From: Ephemerocybe angulata
Taxonomy: Eukaryota; Basidiomycota; Agaricomycetes; Agaricales; Psathyrellaceae
DNA length: 64,000 nucleotides
Direction: 5' to 3'
Assembly: GCA_013368325.1 (NCBI GenBank)
Contig: JAACJK010000223.1
Location: forward strand, 310,001-374,000
In this document: positions 1 to 9,352 of the stretch, one piece after another
How the letters are laid out: every line of letters begins with the position of its first letter
Numbering within the stretch: position 1 is the first letter of the stretch
Notes under the pieces: generated by a model
The model's database searches: none
What the model was told of the DNA's origin: nothing
Seen by the model: the letters and a program-made list of their open reading frames with translations, nothing else
Position numbers and translations under genes: made by a program

Positions 1-1443
1 TACTTGCAGCCCTCGTCTCTCTCGTGTTGTCCACTCCAGTCAAAGGACGTGAAGACTCAGCGAAGGTCCCTGGAGCTCAGTGCACGACAATCGATCGTCG
101 AAAGGAATGGTGAGCGCTATATCACACCGCATACTTAAAACCCTCAACAAACCTATTCTTCAAGGCGCGACATGTCCGTCGAGCAGCGCCTCAGCTACAT
201 CAACGCGGTTCTTTGCCTTCATTCTCTGCCTCCCAATGACAAGACCAGGGCTGCAACCAGTCGATATGAGGAGTTCCAAGCGACACATATCCTTCTGACC
301 GACAGGGTTCACTCGGTCGTACGTAGCTTTTGTCTAGGTCGATTCTATACGATTAACAAAGCAATAGGGGCACTTCCTCCCTTGGCACCGGCACTTGGGA
401 ACTCTCTATGGAAAGGCATTGCGCGAAGAATGTGGATATGATGGCCCCACTGCGTAAGTTCTTTTCATGCTTCCTCTTCAGCGCATCCGATATTAAGCCT
501 TCAAACCAGCTATTGGGACTGGAGACGCGATGCAGACTCCGAAGTTGAGTACGTCCTCAAGCCCGATATGATCCAGTCATCGAGCAATCTGATGCTCACC
601 ACTCCCTCCCCAGCATTCTTAAATCTCCCATCTTTGACCCTGTGACGGGCTTTGGTGGTGACGGCGTCGAGGGTACCTACACTCTTCCCCCGGATCCCAA
701 CAACGAAGGAGCAACCTTACCAACATTCGCTCCCGCGCCTGGCCCCCTACCCACCGGTACCTTCACTTTCCCGGGTGGCACCGCGCCTGGTCCGTTCCCA
801 ACATTCACCTTCCCGAGTGGCACGCCTCCTCCTCCCAGCGGAACACCCTTCCCAGAGCTCCCTCCAGGTGGAGGCTTCCCTTCGCCCTACAAAGGCTGCG
901 TCCTCGATGGCCCATTCAACTCGACGAACTGGAGAATCCACCTCGGTCCTGGAAAGCTGGTCACCGAGCACTGTCTTGTGCGAAATATATCGCCCTTCGG
1001 GAAGTTCATGCTGACGAGCGAGGTCGTGCGGAACGTCATGCTCTCCAAAAACTACGAAGAATTCAGGTTAGCTGTTGACAGCTTCCAAAATGGCCCGATC
1101 CACGGAGGTGGACACGTTCTTGTGGGTGGTGAGATGATCAACGTTTACTCTGCAGGAGCGGGTGAGTCCTCACATTCAACCTATCTTGCAATCTTGATTA
1201 ACAAGGTTTCGTATAGATCCCCTCTTCTATCTGCACCATGCGGGACTTGACAAGGTCTGGTGGGATTGGCAACAAGTCGACCCCACGAACCGACTTTACG
1301 ACGTATCTGGACCAACCACACAGGGGGGTTCCATTCCGATCACTCTCGACTTTGAGCTCGATTTCCCTGCATTGGGTCCAAACATCACTGTCCGGGATAC
1401 GATGGACTCTGCGCTTGAGCCAAACTGCTTCACGTACGAGTAA
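1..1443 (+). CDS. Secreted tyrosinase (binuclear copper), 5' end cut by window edge
   Basis: Tyrosinases oxidise phenols to quinones with a type-3 copper pair. I read exons 1-109, 165-318, 368-453, 510-548, 614-1161 and 1217-1443; frame starts at base 3 and gives 386 residues. The window opens inside a signal peptide (LAALVSLVLSTP), so only a few codons are missing. CuA histidines are seen in FQATHILL, RVHSVGHF and LPWHRHL, the last two made contiguous only by splicing. CuB is seen in IHGGGHVLVGG and DPLFYLHHAGLDKVWWDWQ. The conserved GFGGDG and GCVLDGPF blocks flank an unusual Pro/Gly/Thr-rich insert coded at about 700-885. The protein ends soon after CuB, so it lacks the C-terminal lid domain of long mushroom tyrosinases. 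The family call is secure; substrate is unknown. Confidence 0.92.
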
Positions 1444-1732
1444 TCTGTGCATCCTTCCCACTCTTCTTTGTATACCCCCTCGAAATCGAAAGTGTTCTGT
1501 CATCACACGATCGTGTCAAATACTAACTAGCACGCGATGTATGCGATGTAAAGTCCATTGGGCTGAACTGTGAAGCCATATGAGAAACGTGAGTGAGTGT
1601 ATACAACAAATCGTGCGTGCGGTCATATCCAATCCATATGTAAGCGTAATGTCGTGAAATCTTAACAAAAAAAAACAACATGCCCTCCACCCGGCCAACC
1701 TCTCCACGAGAACCACCTCCTATTCTCCTTAC

Positions 1733-4397
1733 TCAGTCATCATCCGCCCCAATCAACCCCTCCTTCTCTTCCCTCCCATGAACGCCCTCGCTTAGTCCTC
1801 TCGGCCCACCCACATAGCCCCTGCGTACGTTCAACCCCGCCTCCGCCTTAAACCACCCCTTCTCCACTCCTGGCTTCATCTTCGAGAACCGATCGCTCAG
1901 CTTCTCCTGCGCCACTGCACTCTTACTCTGCCACGAGCTCAGCATCGTCTTCATGTTCAACGGGCTCGCATTCGGGGTCGGGTATCCATTCGAATTCGAG
2001 TTCGAGTTGGTGGTATGTGAATGAGATTCCGCGCCGTCCGCAGAGTTCGCCACTGAGAGACTACTCCTCCGACTCAGACTCGTGATCCCCCTCGATTGAG
2101 CACCATCGCTCCGCCCGCTCAAACTCGCGTGCCTCGAAAGCCCACCATACCTCGAGGGTGGCGGTGGCGGAGCATCCCACCTCCCACTCCCACCATCCTG
2201 TCCCACTGTCAGGCTCGGACTCGCAAACGGATCCCCATCCACATCCCTATCCACGCTCGTCTCGTCCTCCATCGTCCCCACCCTTCTATACATCCCCACC
2301 TGCATGCTCTCCGGTCTCTTCCTCCTTCCCATCGCACCCACAGCCCCCAGCCTATCCTTCTCATTTCCTCCTTCATCCTGCCCGAACGGGGATGGCCCAC
2401 TCGAGAACAACAACGGCGACCCGGGCTGGTGCATGCTCCGACTCCTTCCTACCCTCCCCGTCGGACTCGGACCCGGTCTATCGCCTGTCGGACTGCTTAA
2501 GGGCGTACCAAACACCGTACTGGAGCTGGCCGAGCCCGCTCCATACACCGCGTCGAAGCTCGACAGCTGCGGTGGTGGGGGCGGCGGGGGTTTTCGATCT
2601 GGATGCATAGGCGGCGGACCCATCCCCAAGACTCCAGGCAAATCAGCATTCCCCCGGGAAGTTGGACTCCCCGAGGGACTCTCCATGTACTTTTCACCCC
2701 CCTCTCCAAGGAACGGCGTCGAGCTGAACCGTGGACGCGTCCTTGAACTTTCGCGACTGTTCCCCACTGATCGCGAGTTCGGCCCTTGAGGTATCGCGAG
2801 TGCCACCTGCTCAAGCGAACTAACGCTGACGCTGCTGCTCTGCCTTCTCCCCTGTACACGCCCGTGTGTAGGGTGAAACGGTCTTGGAGGCCAGTTCGGC
2901 TGCGATCCGGTTCCCGTACTGCGATTCGACACGCTTCGGGCGTCTAAATCCGATATCGAGCTCGACGAGCCCGACGAGTGCGATGACGACGCCACTTGGA
3001 GCGTCCGGGTGGGGTGGAGGTGTGGGTGGGATGAGGAGAGGGCGTCGCGCTGTGGGAGGGGTCGTGGTTGTTGCGGCTGAGAATGGGAGGGGAAGGGTGG
3101 CTGCGGCTTCGTGTACGCGGGAGGTGGGGGTGGGCCTGTCGAGCGAAAGGGTGTACCTGGAATCGATGTGTCAGGAACATGGAAAGTTTCTAAAGATCGA
3201 ATCTTGTAAAATCAATTCCTCACCTGTACTCGTCCCCGTCCCCACACCGGAACTACTCTTCAACACCTGCATCACCCTCTCCTTCTCCGCCCTCTCCTCA
3301 GCGCGTTTGACACTCTGCGCAACCTTACTCGCCTGCAAACTCTGCTTCATCAAGTTACTGGTAACATGCCCCGCAACGACGCCTGGCGGCTTAGGTGGAG
3401 GCGCTGGAGCCGGTGGCTTCTTGGTCGGCGATTCCGCTCGCGGTCGATCATGGGTGTGCAACGACGAGGAGACGGGAACGGGGGTATGAGTTGAGAGCAG
3501 CGGCTGGTACCCAACAGCCGAATGCCCGTAGCTCGGATTCGAGAGCGATATCGAATGGTGATGCCCATGCGATGGTACGCTGGGTACCGGGGGTACGGCT
3601 TCGCCAACCGCATGCGACGAGTGCCGTGGCGGCGGCAAGAACGTTGTCTGGTTCGCTGGGGCGCTCTTCCTTGGAGGCAGTGGTGGTCCACTGTGCTTAT
3701 TTGGACTGCGGCTGCGCCCTCGGCCGTCTTCCGAGCGCGATGATGACTTTAGTGGGGGCGGGGCCGGCGTCTTCGGGAGTGGTCTCTGGGTAAATGGATT
3801 TGTGGTCGAAGTCGATGGATGCTGCGGTGGTTGGGGATGCTCAGAGGTCGTATTAGACCTTCGTGGGGGTGGAGGAGGCTGTGGGGCGCTGCGCTTTGAG
3901 GGTGAAGCAGGGCGCGAAGACGATCGGGCACGAGCTATGCTTGTATTAGATGTTTCTACTGAGATATTCAACTGCATAACTCACCTTGAATGAAAGCTAA
4001 TCCCCTTTCGAGCTCCTTGCCACCCGTAACATGCATCACTAGCCGGAGAACAACGAATACTTGGCCGCCTGAGAGCGTATCCCCGTGCCCCAGGTTCGGC
4101 GAGAATAATTTCAATATCTAGGTTGAAATGTGAGCACAGTTTCCGGGGACCAGGCTCATTGGCACTTACATTATCGATAACCGAAACTTCAAGGCTCGAA
4201 TATCTACCCCGCAACCATGCCCTGACCTCCCGCACTCCGAGAGTGATCCCCTCGTAGTATTCATCATCGCCGTCCATACCCTGGCCCCGATTGTGAGCAT
4301 CGTCTATCTCGGCGAGCTCCTTGAGTGCAGCAGTGTATTCCTTGTATTCGTCGTCGTTGAGGGCGGAGGCATGCAACGTGAGCCGGCGCTGCGCCAT
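1733..4397 (-). CDS. Pro/Ser-rich protein with weak EH-like N-terminus, unknown function
   Basis: Four exons on the minus strand: 4170-4397, 3985-4117, 3224-3934 and 1733-3156. They sum to 2,496 bp (831 residues) with phases that agree at each junction. The start ATG (4395-4397) opens MAQRRLTLHASALNDDEY. The N-terminal ~120 residues look folded and contain GDTLSGGQVFVVLRLV then GGKELERGLAFIQ, reminiscent of an EH-type helix pair, though I am not confident. The rest is low complexity: poly-Pro runs suited to SH3 or profilin binding, Ser-rich stretches with RRxS-like sites, and a short acidic end. A basic Lys/Glu segment (SVKRAEERAEKERVMQVLK) may form a helix. A cortical or endocytic scaffold is a guess from composition only. 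Confidence 0.8.
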
Positions 4398-4440
4398 ATT
4401 GTTTCGTACCCAGGGCTCGTCTTATCGTTTTGTTCTTTGT

Positions 4441-4500
4441 CGCCGCCGTCGTCGCCGTCGTCGCCGTCGTCGCCGCCGTCGTCGCTGTGGTTGTCGTCGT
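4441..4500 (+). repeat. CGN trinucleotide microsatellite
   Basis: About 60 bp of imperfect (CGC/CGT)n lies some 45 bp upstream of the start codon of the minus-strand Pro/Ser-rich gene, so in its 5' leader or promoter. Length variation between strains would be expected. Confidence 0.75.
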
Positions 4501-4945
4501 ATCGTGATGTAGGATGTTTCCCTACAGCTTTATCAGGACGAAAGTCTCTTCAGGATGTTCAGGATAGAGGAGCAGTGTGGTTGCGGTCAACCCGCACACC
4601 GCAGTAGAGATGACGTAAAGATTATCTGTAAATTGTCTTAGGTTCGAGTCCCGGGGTTGCCCATCTTTTTGAAGCTCACCAATAAACGTACCGATTGACC
4701 CTCCCTTTATCCTGTTCGTTGTTCTCCACTTTTCCAGAAAGAATGCTTGTCAATTTTACCATTGGAGACCTAGAACTTCACTAGATCTTTTCATCCCGAT
4801 TTTGAAGTAGATCCACTTCTGCGTCACTAGGATAAGCGCCCATGAAGGTTGGAAATGTTCGGCGAATTAGGGCTCAAATTCAGGTAGCAAGCATAAAAAT
4901 CAGAGACTTGGCAGCATAGGCGGTATCTGAAAAAGTCCCAATTTC
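4501..4945. other. Intergenic region between two divergent genes
   Basis: This stretch separates the minus-strand Pro/Ser-rich gene from the plus-strand MYND gene, so it should hold both promoters. I see no clear TATA box and no convincing gene. A tRNA T-arm-like string near 4643-4662 has no matching 5' half. Confidence 0.5.
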
Positions 4946-7900
4946 ATGGACGCTAGTGTACAATCTCGATCTGACCTCAGGGCCCTAATAGCAGCTCGAG
5001 CACCTAGTAATTTGTCCGTCTTTGTCAACGGCATTTCTAAAGCATCCGAAGCATGTCGATTGCGGACGAATATCCGATTGGTATAGTCAGAAGCTTACAA
5101 CCAACCCTCATCCAACCTTGGACAATGGCACCACCTGTGAAGCAATCTCAGCTCATGAAGCGCCTCCCAGTGAAAGAGGTGTGTGCATTAGCTCTTGTAC
5201 AACCTTGGAACGTGCAGTACCAAACGGATGGACCCAGATAATTCGCGGTGCTGGCAAAGATGGCCCGGGGATGCTGGCGTGCATGACGGAGCTGGATGCG
5301 CGCTTGCTCAAAGACAACACCGTCTACCATGAACACTGCAGGGAAATACTGGACATCTTCCTTACATTTTTCAAAGTTCCAGTACCCGAGGAGTATAACG
5401 GGAGCCTTGTGAAGCTCCTGCACGTCTCCCTTTCGGGCGTCACTGGGATAGCGCGGTGGTGCCAACGACCATCGGCATCAGAAACTGTCAAAGCCGCGAC
5501 ATCCTTGCGACTCCTCGGCGCTTCCAAGGAGTACACGGCCTGGTCTGCTTGGATCCTCGCCCATTCACGAGCTGCAGCCGACAAAACAGAATTCCTCGAC
5601 TCGTACTTCCTCACCTGTTCCCTCTTCCGCTCGCTCCTAACCGCTTTTCCAACAATACGCTCCGAACTGGTCAAGGATAGGAACATGCTGAAGGTAGCCA
5701 TTACGATGTGGACAGGGTACAGCCCTGACCATCCTCTAATCTACTACGCATGGGAGAGGAACCGCGATCCTAGCGTCGACGAAGTAGATGTAGCCATGGC
5801 GGTCTTCCACGCAGTGGCGATGGCAAACTGGGACGGCATTGTGGACGCCATACTTGACGAAACTGTGTGCTCAACAGCGATGTTCGTGGAAGGTACGATA
5901 CAAAGGCTAATGCGCCTCCCATCGATCAACAAAATCGAGTATCTCGCAAACCTTCCAGACACAACGTCGGAAATCGCGAACATACGCATAACAATCATGG
6001 TGACGCATCGCCTTATGACTACCAGCCCTACCCTCTACTCGATGTTCATGGACCAAAACACACCGCAACTCTACATTAAGGTATTGTCGAGGCTAACAGA
6101 CAAGATCTTCCATCTCAACTTCCCCTTATCCGGCGACATAATCGAAGCTCGACAGACCCGAATCACCGAGCTTACTGAACTAGCGGGAGACATCGTGCAG
6201 TGGCCGACCATGACCTCCTCCTCCGTTCTCAAAAACATCAAGTCCATCATGAGCAGCGGCGCAACGGAGCTATTGGGCCATAGCTATCCGCTCCTTTCAA
6301 CCGACGACACTCGAGGGCTTGAAGCATTCAATACAATCTTCGAGACACTACGGTCTTACGCGCTGTATCCACAGGTCATTTCTTCCTTCATCAAGGAATT
6401 GGAATGGTATAGGATTGGCAGGGCGAACGACCCAGAAGATGGTCCGAATCCGAGGGAGGGGCTCGTAAATAACACCTGCTTGTCCCTTCACTCCCATTTC
6501 CCTATCCTGACGGACGAACGAGAACGACTGTGCGATAATATACATGTGAGTATTCTTTGCGTACCTCCCATATGTCCTAATACTGTCGGATTTGGCGCGT
6601 GGCGCTGTATGCGCTGCGGCGTCCGACCCACTCTCGGATTATTACCGGACACTCTCGCTTACTTACCATGTGTTTTACCGGACATTCAGTGGATCTATTT
6701 AGGTTGTATTTAGGTATATAAGCCTACTGTAGCTACACTGAATTAATAAGGAACTTGAAGCACGCCAAGTCAACTGCGCGACTTCAACAAGTTATGAGCC
6801 CCGCGCGGCTCTGGCTTGGTTGTTGTTGTTGTTCCTCATCGTTCATCACTACTCTCATCTAATCTCGTCACTGTTCATCTATATATCTCATCGTCGTCAC
6901 ATCATCTTGCCATCGCCATCAGCTGCACGTCGACGCCACCGCAATTGATTCGACATTATTGCTGGACGAGGATTGGAGGAAGAGGAAGCCCGCCGTCACT
7001 CTGGAGGAGGACCAGCGGCACCGGGGATTTCGTCACTGTACCCCGGGGCTATCGACAGCCGTCACTCGGGCGCTAGGCCGCCACCTGGGTTGGACACCCA
7101 TCGTCACCCATCGACATCGCTTCCCGTTACGGAAGGATCGGAGCACGGCTCCAGAGCGCATCATCAGGGGAGGAATTGCGGAGGAATGCCACAGTCTCGA
7201 GCCACCTCGCACCCCGCCGTCGTCACAGACCTTAGCGCCAGGTCGGAACGCGAATCGCATATCGCATCATCGCCATCGACGCCATCAGCGTGTTGGGATG
7301 GAATTGGAAGGGACACGGTCCTACGGGTGGGAGCTGCATCCGGACAGGAGGAGCAGGCTACCTACGCCGGTAAACCCGTGCATTGGGGGATTTATTTGTC
7401 TTATGTTTATCTTGTTTTTCGTCGCTTGGGCAGTTGGATCCACTGCCATGCGGACGGTTATTTGTCCTGGTTTGGGTTGAGGTTGTCAGTCCTACCCACC
7501 AGTATCTTGTGTTCGGATTGAGGCCGTTCTGCCTTCCGAAGTTGTTTCGGGTCGAGGCGTTGCCTACCCGCCGCGCCATTTTGCTGTTTGGCCGTTTTAC
7601 TGTCACTGTTGATTTCTTCGATTGGGCCAATTTGTTTTCAGCCCGTGTTTCTTATTTGTCTCGTTGTGATTATTTGTATTTTCGATTTCGTTCGTGTGTC
7701 GCTCGCCGCATCGAGGAGGAGTGTCGGATTTGGCGCGTGGCGCTGTATGCGCTGCGGCGTCCGACCCACTCTCGGATTATTACCGGACACTCTCGCTTAC
7801 TTACCATGTGTTTTACCGGACATTCAGTGGATCTATTTAGGTTGTATTTAGGTATATAAGCCTACTGTAGCTACACTGAATTAATAAGGAACTTGAAGCA

Positions 7901-8776
7901 CGCCAAGTCAACTGCGCGACTTCAACAAATACATCCCTCAGCATTCAATTGATTCCACCGCTGTCGCTCCTTGGACGGAACGCGTCTGCGCTGCATGCCA
8001 TTCGGTGGCGTATTGCTCTCGTCAATGCCAGAAAGCCGATTGGAAGAATATACATCGATCCGAATGCCCCCATTTAAGAAGGGAATATCACAGTATGTGC
8101 CGTTCTTCTCCATGGATGTCATATATTTACTCATCTTATGTAGGTCAGAGGATTTCAAATGCACGGTACTCATATTCAAGTCGAGCATTTCATGTGTACG
8201 CGCTGCGACTGGCCTTGGAGTTAAACGAGAAAAGACGAGCCTTACCTCCAGCAGCACGGCGCGAGTCGCTCACGCATGCAATATCCGTCGACTTCTTCCG
8301 GGACATGGATGACGACTCGGCGCTAAACGTCAAATCCGTATCAGACTACCATGCCTGGACGGTATCACCCATCCCCCCGTATCTCATCGCACGGTTCAAC
8401 GACCTCCTCGACGCATTCGAACGGATGAACGAACCTTTCCTTCAGCCTAACTATATCAACTCGGAACCTTGGAACGGCGTTGGTTCTGCGCGCCTGATTG
8501 AGACGAGCATACGTTTCGGCGATAAAGACGTCATCCTCATCGCATTGCTACAGCGAACCTCCTCGAATCAAGCCATCACCCCTGAACCCCAGGAGGCGAC
8601 AGGTTCGCGCGGCGACGACTCCACGACCGAGTGGGACTTTGATGTCGTCGCATCGCTGGCTTATGTGCGGTGCGTTCGTTATTCTCTTGTTGATGCCAAG
8701 GAGCGAGTGTGTAGCTAATTACCGAACCAGTCCGGGATCAACCCAAGCCTTTGAGCTTTGGAAAGGGATAGGCTAA
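4946..8776 (+). CDS. MYND zinc-finger protein with a retroelement inside an intron
   Basis: Read as exons 4946-5080 (uncertain), 5238-6545, 7942-8092, 8144-8669 and 8731-8776; total 2,166 bp, 721 residues. The large helical region of exon 2 resembles the many basidiomycete MYND proteins of unknown role. The finger itself lies in exon 3: CAAC, then YCSRQCQKADW, then H and C. The preceding exon ends LCDNIH, where family members usually have a second Cys, so the first zinc pair looks incomplete. Intron 6546-7941 is 1,396 bp because a complete LTR element sits in it; removing the element and one target-site copy leaves a normal 47-bp intron. The 51-bp intron 8093-8143 has no stop and could be retained. 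If 8670-8730 is not spliced, the protein ends at 8718 instead. The N-terminus is the weakest part. Confidence 0.8.
6584..6789 (+). repeat. 5' LTR
   Basis: 206 bp, starting TGTCGGATTT and ending CGACTTCAACA. Every base matches the 3' LTR. It contains a TATATAAG promoter-like box about 70 bp before its end. Confidence 0.95.
6791..6808 (+). other. Primer-binding site for a half-tRNA-iMet primer
   Basis: One base after the 5' LTR the sequence reads GTTATGAGCCCCGCGCG. This is complementary to the anticodon loop and stem of eukaryotic initiator methionine tRNA (GGGCUCAUAAC), not to a tRNA 3' end. Drosophila copia and yeast Ty5 are known to prime from such an internally cut initiator tRNA. Confidence 0.75.
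7713..7721 (+). other. Polypurine tract
   Basis: GAGGAGGAG directly abuts the 3' LTR, the expected place for plus-strand priming in LTR retroelements. Confidence 0.7.
7722..7927 (+). repeat. 3' LTR
   Basis: 206 bp, identical to the 5' LTR, followed by target-site copy AATAC (7928-7932). The splice acceptor CCCTCAG of the host intron lies only 14 bp beyond it (ends 7941). Confidence 0.95.
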
Positions 8777-8845
8777 CGGAAACCACACATTGTTCTTTAA
8801 AATACATTGCTATTACACGTCGACAAAAGTTCATCTTGGGACACA

Positions 8846-9352
8846 TCAGTCAGTCTCATCCAGATCGAATGCCCGTCGGAACAAGTCCAAAACTTCCTCA
8901 ACCTCCCGCGCCTCCATCTCCTCCTCATATTCCCTCGATTCGAAGTCAAGCTCGACGGGGTCGATGTTCCTTCTGCCGAACGTGTTGTAATCGCGCCTTC
9001 TCATTGGAGCCTCTCCTGGAATTGGTCCTGGAGCCTCCCCCGGTGGAGGGGCCCCGTTCTTCACTGTGGCCCATGCATTGGCCAGAGTGCCAACAAGGGG
9101 CGCAACGTGGGTATTGGCAACCTCGAGGCCGTTTACAACTCTTCTTGACGTTGAGGGGCCCGGCTTCGCTGCCCGGGGGGGTGGGTTCTGCTTCTGGTTC
9201 GCCGCGACTTGTTTCTGGTTCGCGGGTTGTTTCTGGTTCGCGGCTTGGTTGTTCGCCCCATGGGTCTTCTTCGGCATAGGCATAGCGAGGGCGGGGGCGA
9301 TAAACGCAATAACTGCAGCGGCAGCGAGAGTGGATCGAGAGATATAGACCAT
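8846..9352 (-). CDS. Small secreted protein with Asn/Gln/Lys repeats
   Basis: Single-exon frame of 168 residues. I start it at the ATG at 9350-9352 because MVYISRSTLAAAAVIAFIAP followed by ALAMPM is a clean signal peptide; the same frame is open further upstream without such a signal. The mature protein starts with imperfect repeats (NNQAANQKQ, PANQKQ, VAANQKQ), then a Pro-rich linker, a short segment VVNGLEVANTHVAPLVGTLA that looks structured, and an acidic C-terminus rich in Glu, Arg and Asp. It has no cysteines and I recognise no family. A secreted structural or effector-like role is possible but unsupported. Confidence 0.65.
   Translation of the reverse strand: MVYISRSTLAAAAVIAFIAPALAMPMPKKTHGANNQAANQKQPANQKQVAANQKQNPPPRAAKPGPSTSRRVVNGLEVANTHVAPLVGTLANAWATVKNGAPPPGEAPGPIPGEAPMRRRDYNTFGRRNIDPVELDFESREYEEEMEAREVEEVLDLFRRAFDLDETD

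Larger units (their letters stand above)
6584..7927 (+). mobile_element. Non-autonomous Copia-type LTR retroelement (TRIM/LARD-like)
   Basis: Two identical 206-bp LTRs (6584-6789 and 7722-7927) begin TG and end CA and enclose 932 bp. A 5-bp duplication AATAC flanks the element at 6579-6583 and 7928-7932. A primer-binding site complementary to the initiator-tRNA anticodon region follows the left LTR, and a purine tract precedes the right one. No gag, protease, integrase or reverse transcriptase is visible in the interior in any frame, so it would need proteins from a partner element. Identical LTRs mean recent insertion. The LTR carries TATATAAG near 6715. The element lies in the same orientation as its host gene. 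Confidence 0.93.

Noticed and set aside
2096..2789. Plus-strand frames of 130-160 codons within the Pro/Ser-rich gene
   Set aside because: They are antisense to the Pro- and Gly-rich exon and merely mirror its composition.
4630..4672. tRNA-like 3' half (GGTTCGAGTCCCGGGG then a T run)
   Set aside because: The T-stem pairs poorly and no 5' acceptor half, D-arm or anticodon arm precedes it at tRNA distance. At best a remnant.
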